A DNA stretch of 64,000 nucleotides from positions 186,001-250,000 of the forward strand of contig NZ_JAPIVQ010000003.1 in assembly GCF_026239675.1 (NCBI RefSeq), written 5' to 3'. Each line of letters begins with the position of its first letter. The stretch's first letter is position 1. A program made the translations under genes and the position numbers. Below, piece after piece: positions 19,376-28,441 of this stretch. This DNA is from Pedobacter sp. PLR. Its GTDB lineage: Bacteria; Bacteroidota; Bacteroidia; Sphingobacteriales; Sphingobacteriaceae. The notes below the pieces were generated by a model. That model ran no database searches. It saw nothing but the letters and a program-made list of their open reading frames with translations, and was not told where the DNA came from.

Positions 19376-20602
19376 ATGCCAATGGAACCTATTGTCTTAA
19401 CGAAGCTGCAAGCAAGGAAAATCATCATTGAAGCCGCTGGACTTGCCCGAAAAGCTCAGTTCGGTACGGGAATCGAAGCTGTTTACCGGCTGATTGATCA
19501 CCTGGGTTTCGTGCAGCTAGATACAAATTATGTCGTGGAACGTGCTCATCACCATGTGATGGCTGCACGCGTACCAGATTATCAAACAGAATGGCTGACG
19601 GAACTTTGCGAAGATGGCCGTATTTATGAATACTTCAGTTCAGATGCAGGTTATCTTCCTATGCGCGATTTCCGCTTTTCATTTCCTGTAAAACAAGTGT
19701 TTGAAACACAAGGCAAACCGCTTAGTAAACCTGAACACAATTTAATGAAGCAGATCATGGACCAGGTGGAACGAGAGGGGCCAGTGATGGTTGGCGATTT
19801 TGAGAACGATCGCTTTGAAGCCAGTACTGGTTGGTGGGATTGGCGACCGGCTAAAGTGGCACTCGAAAGACTTTACCTGGAGGGAAAGCTGATGATCAGT
19901 CGGAGTAAAACCTTTCAGAAAGTTTACGATTTGCCACTCAACTTAGTACCAGAGGACATAGACTTAAACATGCCCACCGCGGAAGAATACGCTCGTTTTA
20001 TGATCTGCCAAACTTTAGGTGCCCTGGGGATTGCCTCCCTCAAGGAAATGAATTGGCGATCCCGTCGAGTAAAAGGCAACCTCATTAAAAAAGAGTTAGA
20101 AAAAATGGCTCAGAGCGCTGAAGTAAAAATGGTAATGGTAGAGGGCCTGAAAGCTCCGCTATACATGCTTCCTGATCAGGAAACTAACATTGAACTAGCT
20201 GAAGAAGTCTTCATTCTTTCACCTTTCGATATCCTGAATGTCTTCCGTTACCGCTTAAAAGACTTCTTCAATTTTGATTACCAGATCGAATGCTTTGTGC
20301 CTGCTCCCAAACGTCTCTACGGTTATTTTTCATTGCCTGTACTTGCAGGGGAAACTTTTATCGCAAGAATGGATGCGAAAGCTGATCGCAAACAAAAAAC
20401 ACTGATCGTCCATAACATCCATTTTGAAGCCGTTGAGCTCGACCAAATCACGATGGAGAAGTTTATTGAGGCTTTAAAAGTATTCGTACGGTTCAATCAA
20501 TGTCAGGATATTATTTTCAAACGATCCAATAATGAAACTTATCTGCAAGCCATCAGGAAAAGTTTTTTTGAATCTGCCTGGTCCGGTATCCTGCCCCTGT
20601 AA
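19376..20602 (+). CDS. YcaQ/AlkX-like winged-helix DNA glycosylase
   Basis: 408 residues of the HTH_42/YcaQ family (E. coli YcaQ is about 410). The segment GFVQLDTNYVVERAHHHVM contains QLD, matching the Q-phi-D catalytic motif described for YcaQ-type interstrand crosslink glycosylases. TGWWDWRPAKVALERLY follows as a second conserved block, and LSPFDILNVFRYRL as a third. It is predicted to excise bulky or crosslinked alkylated bases. It is probably co-transcribed with kptA (7-base gap). A short GC-rich hairpin with a T-run (20605-20620) follows. Confidence 0.85.
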   Translation: MPMEPIVLTKLQARKIIIEAAGLARKAQFGTGIEAVYRLIDHLGFVQLDTNYVVERAHHHVMAARVPDYQTEWLTELCEDGRIYEYFSSDAGYLPMRDFRFSFPVKQVFETQGKPLSKPEHNLMKQIMDQVEREGPVMVGDFENDRFEASTGWWDWRPAKVALERLYLEGKLMISRSKTFQKVYDLPLNLVPEDIDLNMPTAEEYARFMICQTLGALGIASLKEMNWRSRRVKGNLIKKELEKMAQSAEVKMVMVEGLKAPLYMLPDQETNIELAEEVFILSPFDILNVFRYRLKDFFNFDYQIECFVPAPKRLYGYFSLPVLAGETFIARMDAKADRKQKTLIVHNIHFEAVELDQITMEKFIEALKVFVRFNQCQDIIFKRSNNETYLQAIRKSFFESAWSGILPL

Positions 20603-20648
20603 CCAGAGCGGCTCTTTTTTGTTTTCATGGCATGTTAAAGTATTATTG

Positions 20649-20656
20649 TATTTTTG
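20649..20656 (+). promoter_or_regulatory. Candidate -7 element for the radical SAM gene
   Basis: TATTTTTG matches TAnnTTTG and lies 20 bases upstream of the TTG start at 20677. No -33 TTTG was found at the right distance. Confidence 0.35.
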
Positions 20657-20676
20657 TAGCGTAATACAATTCCATT

Positions 20677-22875
20677 TTGAAAACAGATCTGTTCCTTGTT
20701 ACTCCTCCCTTTACCCAGCTGAATACCCCGTATCCTGCAACTGCCTATATCAAAGGTTTTTTGAATACTAAAAATATCTCTTCCACCCAGGCGGATTTAG
20801 GTATTGAAGTGATTTTGGCCTTGTTCTCCAGAAAAGGACTGGAAGACCTTTTTGCGCATGCCGGGAAAAAAACTGCTCAGCCAAAAGGCTTAAATGCAAA
20901 GCGTATTTTGGCTTTAAAAGACGAGTATATCAAGACCATTGACGCGGTGATTGCTTTTTTACAAGGCAAAAACCCAACCCTGGCTTTGCAAATTTGTCAG
21001 GAGGATTTCTTGCCGGAAGCTTCCAGATTTGAGCAGTTGGATGAACTGGATTGGGCATTTGGTAGCATGGGTACGCAAGATAAGGGCAAGCATCTGGCTA
21101 CTTTATATCTGGAGGACATCTCGGATTTCATCATTGAATGTATTGACCAGAATTTTGGTTTCAGTCGTTATGCCGAAAGATTAGGCAGAAGTGCTAACTC
21201 ATTTGATGAACTTTATGAGGCCTTAAATCAGGAATATACCTATATGGATAAACTCCTGATAGCTATTCTGGAAGAAAAAATAGCATTGATTCAACCTAAG
21301 TTATTCTTAATCTCTGTTCCTTTTCCCGGGAATTTATATGCCGCTTTCCGATGCGCACAATATGTGAAACGGAACTATCCTGAGATTAAAATATCAATGG
21401 GTGGCGGTTTTCCTAATACAGAATTACGTTCCCTTTCTGATAAAAGAGTATTTGAGTTTTTCGATTATATCTCCCTGGATGACGGGGAATTACCAGTCGA
21501 ACTGATCTACGATTCGGTTACAAAACCAGGAGATTTTCACCTGTATAAAAGAACCTTTCTATTAGAAAATGGAGCGGTTGTTTATAAAAATGATGCATTA
21601 AGAAGCGATTATAAGCAGACAGATGTAGGCACACCAGATTATAGCGATCTAAAGTTGGATCAATACATTTCAGTGATTGAAATTGTAAACCCAATGCACC
21701 GCATGTGGAGCGACGGTCGCTGGAACAAACTGACCATGGCACATGGTTGTTATTGGGGGAAATGTACTTTCTGTGATATCTCTTTAGATTATATAAAGGT
21801 CTATGAACCTGTTGCCGCTAAACTGATTGTAGACCGGATCGTAGAGTTAAGTGAAAAAACGGGGCAGAATGGCTTTCACTTTGTGGATGAAGCTGCACCG
21901 CCAGCCTTAATGCGGGAAGTTGCACTGGAGATCTTAAGAAGAAAAATATCTGTCACCTGGTGGACAAACATCCGCTTTGAGAAAAGCTTTACCAGGGATT
22001 TATGCATTCTGCTTAAAGCATCAGGCTGTATCGCTGTTTCAGGTGGTTTAGAAGTAGCATCGGATAGGTTATTGAAACTAATTGACAAAGGAGTAACGGT
22101 TGAACAAGTAGCCCGTGTGACCAGGAATCTGACGGAAGCAGGGATATTGGTGCATGCTTACCTGATGTATGGCTATCCAACACAAACTATTCAGGAAACG
22201 GTAGACAGTCTGGAAATGGTCAGACAATTGTTCGAAGCAGGTGTTTTACAATCGGGTTTCTGGCACCAGTTTGCAATGACCGCCCATAGCCCTGTAGGCC
22301 TGTATCCAGAGAAATTTGGTGTAGTCAAGGAAACAGAAACTATCGGAACCTTTGCCAATAATGACATCAATTACATCGATAAAACAGGAATAGACCATAA
22401 TAAATTTAGTTTCGGCTTAAAGAAATCGCTGTTTAACTTTATGCATGGCATTTGCTTCGAGTATAAACTGCAAGAGTGGTTTGATTTTAAGATTCCCAAA
22501 ACAGAGATTCCCGCAGATTTTATTGAGAAAGCTATAAAAGAAGAAAGTAAGCTGAATACTAAACCAACGGCTAAAGTGGTTTGGCTAGGGGGGAAGCCCG
22601 ATACAGAAATCTTTACAAAGTATAAGAAGAATAAGCCTCTGGAGACAATGGTCTTAACTTTTCATGATAAAAAGGAAACCTTTACCATTCAGACCAATAA
22701 AAATGAAGGAGAATGGCTGATTTCCATCTTACAGAAAATTGCCGCTTCCAATACTCAGGTTTACACCTTCCAGGAAATTAAAGCAGATTTTGAGAAATCA
22801 ATGGAACATTTTGAATTATTCTGGTACTCAGAACCAATCTATAATTTAAGAGATTTTGGACTGTTAGTCTTATAG
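20677..22875 (+). CDS. B12-binding-type radical SAM protein, unknown substrate
   Basis: 732 residues from a TTG start (no nearby in-frame ATG gives the conserved opening DLFLVTPPFTQLNTPYPATA). The N-terminal half contains a B12-binding-like region (ALIQPKLFLISVPFPGN, PEIKISMGGGFPN). The radical SAM core follows, with cluster cysteines C358, C363 and C366 in HGCYWGKCTFCDISLDY. The spacing is Cx4CxxC rather than the usual Cx3CxxC. Later core blocks are HFVDEAAPPALM, SGGLEVASDRLLKLIDKGV and HAYLMYGYPTQT. A C-terminal domain of about 150 residues ends the protein. No neighbouring biosynthetic gene indicates a substrate. Confidence 0.82.
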   Translation: MKTDLFLVTPPFTQLNTPYPATAYIKGFLNTKNISSTQADLGIEVILALFSRKGLEDLFAHAGKKTAQPKGLNAKRILALKDEYIKTIDAVIAFLQGKNPTLALQICQEDFLPEASRFEQLDELDWAFGSMGTQDKGKHLATLYLEDISDFIIECIDQNFGFSRYAERLGRSANSFDELYEALNQEYTYMDKLLIAILEEKIALIQPKLFLISVPFPGNLYAAFRCAQYVKRNYPEIKISMGGGFPNTELRSLSDKRVFEFFDYISLDDGELPVELIYDSVTKPGDFHLYKRTFLLENGAVVYKNDALRSDYKQTDVGTPDYSDLKLDQYISVIEIVNPMHRMWSDGRWNKLTMAHGCYWGKCTFCDISLDYIKVYEPVAAKLIVDRIVELSEKTGQNGFHFVDEAAPPALMREVALEILRRKISVTWWTNIRFEKSFTRDLCILLKASGCIAVSGGLEVASDRLLKLIDKGVTVEQVARVTRNLTEAGILVHAYLMYGYPTQTIQETVDSLEMVRQLFEAGVLQSGFWHQFAMTAHSPVGLYPEKFGVVKETETIGTFANNDINYIDKTGIDHNKFSFGLKKSLFNFMHGICFEYKLQEWFDFKIPKTEIPADFIEKAIKEESKLNTKPTAKVVWLGGKPDTEIFTKYKKNKPLETMVLTFHDKKETFTIQTNKNEGEWLISILQKIAASNTQVYTFQEIKADFEKSMEHFELFWYSEPIYNLRDFGLLVL

Positions 22876-23022
22876 TCATTCATCGGATTCGATATGTTAT
22901 TATTTTTATTGAATGCTGTCGGACTTTTTCTATTGAATGCTGCAAATGTTTGATTTCCTCTTTTTTAAGAGGGTTCTTGAAGAGGATTCACAGATTAAAG
23001 CGTAAAGCAGAAAATCCGGTGA

Positions 23023-23511
23023 TTATTTAACCGGCATAAAGTCCACACTTTTAGAAAATATCTTAAAACGCCAGTAGCCTTTAACCCTTAGCAGGCCTTT
23101 ATTGGTGATAAAAGCATATGAACTCCACTCTTTGCCAGTCAATGCATCATAAATAACGCCATCTTCCCAGCTGTTGGACTCCTTGTTAAACTCCAGTAAT
23201 TTAAGGATTTCGAGGCCAAGGATTTTCCGCTGCCTCAAAGCAGGATCAGGATTCTGATCGTCTCTTCTCATTTCTGCAGGCCTGCTTAAATTATCAGTAT
23301 CATCGAACCAGACTATTTTTGCCTTGTATTTATGATTCTGTTTATAAACCTCTACAATCAGGTTCTTTTTTTCAGTGATCCATTTACCCACAATACGGTC
23401 AGGGTTCCTGTGCTGTTCTTGAGGAAAAGCCGGAACCGTAAAGAATAAAGCCAGTACTAAGGATGTTAATAAAAATAATCTGCCCATACTAAAACTACCT
23501 CTACCGGTCAT
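23023..23511 (-). CDS. Secreted DUF2147 family protein
   Basis: 162 residues. After a signal peptide (MGRLFLLTSLVLALFFTVP) comes the DUF2147 pattern: DRIVGKWITEKKNLIVEVYK, YKAKIVWFDDTDN, ILGLEILKLLEF, WEDGVIYDALTGKEWSSYA and LRVKGYWRF. Function is unknown; the family is a small secreted beta-rich domain often linked to envelope proteins. The signal peptide fits a start at the internal Met (23487) as well as the one given (23511). It is a single gene ending convergent with the radical SAM gene. Confidence 0.82.
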   Translation of the reverse strand: MTGRGSFSMGRLFLLTSLVLALFFTVPAFPQEQHRNPDRIVGKWITEKKNLIVEVYKQNHKYKAKIVWFDDTDNLSRPAEMRRDDQNPDPALRQRKILGLEILKLLEFNKESNSWEDGVIYDALTGKEWSSYAFITNKGLLRVKGYWRFKIFSKSVDFMPVK

Positions 23512-23588
23512 GTTGGAAATGATCTTCGCCTATAGAAGGTACGGACAAAAATTGAAAGGAATGGGATAAGAAGACAGAATAAATTCGG

Positions 23589-24446
23589 TTAAGAGATCAT
23601 TTGACCATTATCATTCCTGCTCAATACTTCCTCCCGGGCATTCGCATACCTTTTCAAAAACTTCAGGAAATGACTCAGGTCATTAAATCCAAACTCATTA
23701 CTGATTTCTTTTTTAATCTTCCCACCGGAATTGAGCTGTGTCTCAATTAGTTTGTATTTATAATCGTCAATATACTGCTTAATAGAAACCTTTACCTGTC
23801 GCTTAAATAAGCTGCTCAGGTAGTTCGGGGAAAAGTTGAAATGTAGCGCCAGAACATTCAGTTTTAAAGATTCCGGCTGATGAATATGTGCATGGATGAA
23901 TTCAATAATTGAAATGACCAGATCACCATTGGAAGAAGGAGTCGTCATGATATTTCCAATCACATTTCTTTTGAGAATACTGAACACTGCACGTATCAAA
24001 TGAAACATCACCTCATTACCCAAGCCGGCGTTCGCCTCCCATTCCTGGACAATCAATCGCATCAACTGCTCGATTTTCTCCATATCCTGCTCAGATTTCA
24101 GCAGACAAGTATCATAAGTAGCTGCAATGGCCAGTAAATGATCTACCAGCTTCCTCCAGACTGCCGGAGTCTTTTCATTTGAAACTCCTTCCAGATACAG
24201 GTTATTAAACTTCAATACACTGAATTCTGTGCGTTCACTGATCTCAAAAATATGTGCATCCTGTGGTGCCAGCAAGAATAAACTTCTCCCGGAATAAGCC
24301 TGATCTACCTGGTTATGGGAATGAATCCCTTTTCCGGAATGAATAAACACCAATTCATAGTGGTCATGGTTGTGCAAAGGAAAAGGCCATTTTTCCGTCT
24401 CAAAGTGCCTTACAAACAAGGCTTCATGCTGAATAAATCTTTTCAC
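23589..24446 (-). CDS. AraC family transcriptional regulator
   Basis: 285 residues. The N-terminal cupin-like sensor domain has HNHDHYELVFIHSGKGIHSH, with histidines typical of such sensors. The C-terminal AraC-type double HTH covers roughly residues 185-280: LNVLALHFNFSPNYLSSLFK and ISNEFGFNDLSHFLKFLKRY. It is divergent from the MFS transporter, with an 88-base shared promoter region, so it most likely controls that transporter. The ligand is unknown. Confidence 0.9.
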   Translation of the reverse strand: MKRFIQHEALFVRHFETEKWPFPLHNHDHYELVFIHSGKGIHSHNQVDQAYSGRSLFLLAPQDAHIFEISERTEFSVLKFNNLYLEGVSNEKTPAVWRKLVDHLLAIAATYDTCLLKSEQDMEKIEQLMRLIVQEWEANAGLGNEVMFHLIRAVFSILKRNVIGNIMTTPSSNGDLVISIIEFIHAHIHQPESLKLNVLALHFNFSPNYLSSLFKRQVKVSIKQYIDDYKYKLIETQLNSGGKIKKEISNEFGFNDLSHFLKFLKRYANAREEVLSRNDNGQMIS

Positions 24447-24503
24447 AGTTGCTTTTTACAAGTATAAGATGAATATCTACCATTTATAGAATTGTCCGGG
24501 TAA

Positions 24504-24511
24504 TAGCTTTG
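24504..24511 (+). promoter_or_regulatory. Candidate promoter of the MFS gene
   Basis: TAGCTTTG matches the -7 consensus TAnnTTTG and lies 24 bases before the MFS ATG. A proper -33 TTTG is missing, which would fit a promoter that needs an activator such as the divergent AraC protein. Confidence 0.4.
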
Positions 24512-24534
24512 TGGCATTCATCAAATGATCAATT

Positions 24535-25737
24535 ATGTTACCCAATCAAAATACAAAGATACGCGTAGGAGTGATTCCTTTAATGGCAGTTTCCGCAGGT
24601 ATTATAGTAGCAAACGTGTATTATAACCAGCCGATTCTTAAAGAAATCGCCATAACCATGGATGCTTCGGAAAGCGAAATCGGGAAAATCTCCATGATAT
24701 CACAGCTGGGATACGGACTGGGCATGTTCTTTCTGCTGCCTCTGGGCGATAAAGTAAACCGAAAAAACCTGATCATTCTACTTGCCTCATTATTGTGCTT
24801 AACGCTGGTATTAGTGAGTTTTTCAAATACACTTTTGCAAATCTCCGTACTCAGTTTTTTTGTCGGATTATTTTCTACTCCGGCACAGATCATACTACCG
24901 ATGGCTGCGACTTTAGGTAAAGAAAATCGTGGGGCAACAGTGGGGAAAGTCTTTAGTGGGATTCTGGTCGGGATTTTAGGGGCAAGGGTGATTGCCGGCC
25001 TCCTTACCGAATGGTTTGGCTGGCGTTCTGTATTCGGACTTTCCGCAGTTATGGTGCTCACTATGACTGTGCTATTGAAATTATACCTGCCCGAAGCACC
25101 GGCAAAATTCAAAGGGAATTATGGTAGTCTGCTCAAATCCACCTTATCATTAATTAAAGAGTACCGTGTCCTCCGGCAAGCAGCGATACTTGGCGCCTTC
25201 ACCTTTGGTGTTTTCTGTTCCTTCTGGACCACGCTGACTTTTCATTTGAGTGCCCCGCCATTAAATTTTCATGCCGGAACTATTGGGTTATTTGGCCTGA
25301 TTGCTATTGGAGGCGCGCTTGTAGCCCCTTACTTTGGGAAACTGGCGGATAAAGGAAGCGTGTATAAATCATTGCTGATCACGGTTTCTATGATCATTGG
25401 GAGTATCATACTTATTAAATTATTCCCTTTTTCTATAGCCGTACTCGTGATCAGCGTATTCTTTCTGGACATCGGCGTACAAGCCACACAAATTACCAAC
25501 TTCACCCGGATTTACAGTCTGGATGAACAAGCGCACAGCCGACTGAACACCATCTACATGACGACCTATTTTATCGGGGCTGCGGTGGGGACTTACGGCG
25601 GTTTGCTGGCCTGGAAGTCCGGAGGCTGGGAAGGAGCTACCTGGCAGATGCTCGCATGGAGTAGTATGGCCCTGATTATTGTGCTACTTTCCGCAAGGAT
25701 AAAGATGTTAATTCCGACAAAAACACCAGCCGTATAA
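24535..25737 (+). CDS. MFS transporter (drug/sugar efflux type)
   Basis: 400 residues with about 12 hydrophobic segments. The opening VGVIPLMAVSAGIIVANVYYNQPIL and the loop PLGDKVNRKNLIILLA after TM2 (MFS motif A type) are typical of the arabinose-efflux-like MFS group. A second half-motif appears as GKLADKGSVYKSLL between the two bundles. It would export a small compound through the inner membrane. The substrate is not indicated; control by the divergent AraC regulator is inferred from position. Confidence 0.88.
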   Translation: MLPNQNTKIRVGVIPLMAVSAGIIVANVYYNQPILKEIAITMDASESEIGKISMISQLGYGLGMFFLLPLGDKVNRKNLIILLASLLCLTLVLVSFSNTLLQISVLSFFVGLFSTPAQIILPMAATLGKENRGATVGKVFSGILVGILGARVIAGLLTEWFGWRSVFGLSAVMVLTMTVLLKLYLPEAPAKFKGNYGSLLKSTLSLIKEYRVLRQAAILGAFTFGVFCSFWTTLTFHLSAPPLNFHAGTIGLFGLIAIGGALVAPYFGKLADKGSVYKSLLITVSMIIGSIILIKLFPFSIAVLVISVFFLDIGVQATQITNFTRIYSLDEQAHSRLNTIYMTTYFIGAAVGTYGGLLAWKSGGWEGATWQMLAWSSMALIIVLLSARIKMLIPTKTPAV

Positions 25738-26175
25738 TTTTTTTGTAAACTGTTTTTTAGGTACTGAACACCATAGTGTTATATTTACACGATGTTTACA
25801 GCTGTTATTAACATAAATAGGAGATTCATGGCTAAGAATTTGTCAAAAATTAACTATACTAAATTAATAATTATATATTTGCAACCTCAAAAGGACTTTA
25901 CTTGTTTTGAACGTTAAAACAGGTAATTCGAGCTAAATTTACCGTCTTTCTTTAGGAAAGCTGCAATTTTACCCTCGAATCCTCGAGAAATGGTCTCCAA
26001 AATGATAGGCTGGTTTTGAAGACTGAAAGTATCAGATGATTAGAAATCTTTTTGTTTGCCGGGTGGATTTACCAGGTAAGAATTTAAGGCTGGGATCATA
26101 GGAATAATTACACTAAATAGGAAACTAAAGTCCCGGGCGAAAGCTGCAGACTTTCTAAATTTAAAGACAAACCAA
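25738..26175. other. 438-base gap between the MFS gene and adk
   Basis: No convincing gene. A -7-like element, TATATTTG, lies at 25874-25881. A 29-codon ORF with a good ribosome-binding site (TAGGAGA, ATG at 25830) overlaps that element, so it is more likely chance. The remaining 300 bases before adk contain a small hairpin (CTTTC/GAAAG near 25950) and nothing I can name. It could be a long adk 5' leader. Confidence 0.3.
25874..25881 (+). promoter_or_regulatory. Candidate -7 promoter element upstream of adk
   Basis: TATATTTG followed by CAAC matches TAnnTTTG. It is 294 bases upstream of adk, so if used it gives a long leader. The nearest TTTG upstream is 31 bases away, not 19. Confidence 0.35.
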
Positions 26176-26745
26176 ATGCTTAATTTTGTTCTCTTTGGCC
26201 CACCGGGTGCAGGCAAAGGCACTCAATCTCAGAAATTGATCGACCAGTATCAATTGATTCACATTTCCACAGGTGACCTTTTTAGGGATCACATTAAAAA
26301 TCAATCACCATTAGGGCAGAAAGTAAGTGAGTTGATCGCAGACGGACAATTGGTTCCTGATGAGATTACCATCGCTATGCTGGAAGAAGAAGTGGACAAA
26401 AACCCTGGAGCTAAAGGCTTTATTTTTGACGGGTTTCCACGTACAGTTCCACAGGCAATTGCATTGGATGAATTCTTAGAGAGCAAAGGCAGTAATATTG
26501 CAGGTGTAATCGCTTTAGATGTTGATCAGGAAGAATTAACCAAACGTATCGCTCAACGTCAGTTGGAAAGCGGTCGTGCGGATGATCATGCAGATAAACT
26601 GCAAAAAAGAATCGACGAGTATTTCAGCAAAACTATTCATGTTTTGCCGTATTACGAAGCACAAGGTAAACTAAGTAAAGTGAACGGAATCGGTAATATC
26701 GATACGATCTTTACAGAGTTACGTGCGGTTGTTGATCAGTATTAG
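26176..26745 (+). CDS. adk: Adenylate kinase, short-lid form
   Basis: 189 residues. It interconverts ATP plus AMP with two ADP in the cytosol. P-loop GPPGAGKGTQSQKL, the AMP-binding segment HISTGDLFRDHI, FDGFPRT and the lid-side arginines in RIAQRQLESGRADD are all present. It lacks the roughly 25-residue lid insertion of long-form enzymes (about 214 residues), as in other short forms. It precedes obgE, with a terminator-like hairpin between them. Confidence 0.97.
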   Translation: MLNFVLFGPPGAGKGTQSQKLIDQYQLIHISTGDLFRDHIKNQSPLGQKVSELIADGQLVPDEITIAMLEEEVDKNPGAKGFIFDGFPRTVPQAIALDEFLESKGSNIAGVIALDVDQEELTKRIAQRQLESGRADDHADKLQKRIDEYFSKTIHVLPYYEAQGKLSKVNGIGNIDTIFTELRAVVDQY

Positions 26746-26753
26746 TAAAAAAG

Positions 26754-26776
26754 ATGTGCCGGAAACTCCGGCATAT
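26754..26776 (+). repeat. Hairpin just after adk
   Basis: ATGTGCCGGA (26754-26763) pairs with TCCGGCATAT (26767-26776) around a 3-base loop. The following sequence TTATC has only a weak T-run, so this may protect the adk mRNA end or act as a weak terminator ahead of the stronger one at 26814. Confidence 0.5.
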
Positions 26777-26813
26777 TTATCATAAATTTGATGCTGAATT
26801 AAATCAGTATCGC

Positions 26814-26845
26814 AAAAGCCCGACTTTATAAGTCGGCTTTTTTAT
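26814..26845 (+). terminator. Terminator between adk and obgE
   Basis: AAAAGCCCGACTT and AAGTCGGCTTTTTT form a stem with one unpaired C, followed by a T-run. It lies 69 bases after adk and 18 bases before obgE. obgE would then need its own promoter, such as TAAATTTG at 26783-26790, or readthrough. Confidence 0.7.
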
Positions 26846-26862
26846 TTTTAAAAAAGAAGGTT

Positions 26863-27867
26863 ATGTCGCAAGGTTCTAATTTTGTAGATTATGTTAAAAT
26901 ATGCTGTCGCTCAGGTAAGGGCGGAGCAGGGTCTTCACACTTGCACCGTGATATACGCACTTCTACGGGTGGTCCTGATGGTGGTGATGGTGGACGCGGT
27001 GGACACATCATACTAAGAGGAAACTCACAATTCTGGACTTTACTCCACTTAAAATATCGTAAGCACATCATCGCTAAGGATGGTGAGCCGGGATCAAGTG
27101 GTACTTCTTCCGGTAAATTCGGTAAGGATGAAATTCTGGATGTACCCCTGGGAACCATCGCTAAAGATGCAGAAACAGGTGAAGTACTTTTCGAAGTAAC
27201 GAAAGAAGGAGAAACAAAAATCCTTACTTCAGGTGGCCGTGGTGGATTAGGTAACTGGCACTTTAAAACGCCAACCCTGCAAACTCCACGTTTCGCTCAA
27301 CCAGGTGAATCTGGTAAAGAGCAATGGATGGTACTGGAATTAAAAGTACTTGCCGATGTAGGTTTAGTAGGTTTCCCTAACGCAGGAAAATCAACATTGC
27401 TGTCTGTATTGTCAGCAGCGAAACCAGAAATCGCAGATTATCCATTTACTACTTTAGTGCCAAATCTGGGTATTGTGGCCTATCGTGGCGGCAAGTCATT
27501 CGTAATGGCAGATATCCCTGGAATTATCGAAGGGGCCTCAAAAGGTAAAGGATTAGGATTCCGTTTCCTTCGTCATATCGAAAGAAACTCAGTATTGTTA
27601 TTCATGGTACCAGCAGATACACACCGTACCATTGCTGAAGAATATGAAATTCTTAAAACAGAACTGAGAGATTACAATCCGGAATTGATGCAGAAACCTC
27701 ATTTATTAGCAATCACTAAATCTGATATGTTGGATGATGAGTTGATGGCAGAAATGAAAAAGGATATTCCTGCACACGTTCCATCGATATTTATCTCTTC
27801 TGTAGCTCAAAAAGGCTTAACGGAATTGAAAGATATGTTATGGGAATCAATTAATGCAGAAGCATAA
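26863..27867 (+). CDS. obgE: Obg family GTPase (ribosome assembly)
   Basis: 334 residues. The Gly-rich Obg fold covers residues 1-160 ([37 protein letters not shown]). The GTPase domain has G1 [10 protein letters not shown]3 DIPGIIEGA and G4 ITKSDML. The protein binds the 50S subunit and couples GTP level to growth; it is essential in most bacteria. The variable C-terminal domain of some Obg proteins is absent, as expected for this length. A good ribosome-binding site (AAGAAGG) precedes the ATG. Confidence 0.97.
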   Translation: MSQGSNFVDYVKICCRSGKGGAGSSHLHRDIRTSTGGPDGGDGGRGGHIILRGNSQFWTLLHLKYRKHIIAKDGEPGSSGTSSGKFGKDEILDVPLGTIAKDAETGEVLFEVTKEGETKILTSGGRGGLGNWHFKTPTLQTPRFAQPGESGKEQWMVLELKVLADVGLVGFPNAGKSTLLSVLSAAKPEIADYPFTTLVPNLGIVAYRGGKSFVMADIPGIIEGASKGKGLGFRFLRHIERNSVLLFMVPADTHRTIAEEYEILKTELRDYNPELMQKPHLLAITKSDMLDDELMAEMKKDIPAHVPSIFISSVAQKGLTELKDMLWESINAEA

Positions 27868-27915
27868 GTAACGAATGCAGCTGGATAAATAAGTATCCAC
27901 AACATCGAATATAAG

Positions 27916-27957
27916 AAAAACCTTTCCTTTGCCTAAACGGTAGAAGAAAGGTTTTTT
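27916..27957. terminator. Shared terminator between obgE and the convergent acetyltransferase
   Basis: AAAAACCTTTC (27916-27926) pairs with GAAAGGTTTTT (27946-27956). The stem has A-runs and T-runs on both sides, so it can serve both strands. The acetyltransferase stop codon lies inside the loop. Confidence 0.75.
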
Positions 27958-28415
27958 AGTTTTTTCTCCATGCAAATACTACCGGCCACATTTTCATACT
28001 GGCCATAATTCGGGATCAGCTGATAACCTCTTTTCTGATACAAAATAACCGCTTCTTTTTGCTTCTCACCAGTTTCCAGAATACACCTTTCATAGCCCAT
28101 TTCCTGAGCCCAATGTTCCAGATGAGCAAGGATTTTTGAGGCGATGCCGGTATTTCGAAACTCGGGGTGTACAAACATACGTTTCAGCTCCATGGTGGCG
28201 GAGTCATACTCCTTTATGGAGCCACAAGCTATCGCTATGCCTTCCATATAAGCGATAATCACATGTTTGATCTCATCAGTTTTATTGAACTGCCTGAAAA
28301 AGGACTGCGCTTCCTCCCCATTGTTTTCATTCAGGTTTTCATCTAAAAGTGCAATCAGTTTCCTGAAATCTAAATGATCAGGATTAGTTCTGCTAAGGTG
28401 TACGTTACTATTCAT
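27933..28415 (-). CDS. GNAT family N-acetyltransferase
   Basis: 160 residues with a single GNAT fold. ELKRMFVHPEFRNTGIASKIL contains the acetyl-CoA pyrophosphate loop (R-x-x-G-I/A form: RNTGIA), and LETGEKQKEAVILYQKRGYQ the C-terminal part. The substrate is unknown. It is followed on the same strand, after 26 bases upstream, by the methyltransferase gene, so the two may be co-transcribed. Confidence 0.87.
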   Translation of the reverse strand: MNSNVHLSRTNPDHLDFRKLIALLDENLNENNGEEAQSFFRQFNKTDEIKHVIIAYMEGIAIACGSIKEYDSATMELKRMFVHPEFRNTGIASKILAHLEHWAQEMGYERCILETGEKQKEAVILYQKRGYQLIPNYGQYENVAGSICMEKKLKNLSSTV

Positions 28416-28441
28416 GGCATGTCATTTTCGCCTGTTAAACC

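Noticed and set aside
25830..25919. Small ORF with a good ribosome-binding site upstream of adk
   Set aside because: Overlaps a promoter-like element, has no family, and no leader-peptide-like codon bias was seen.
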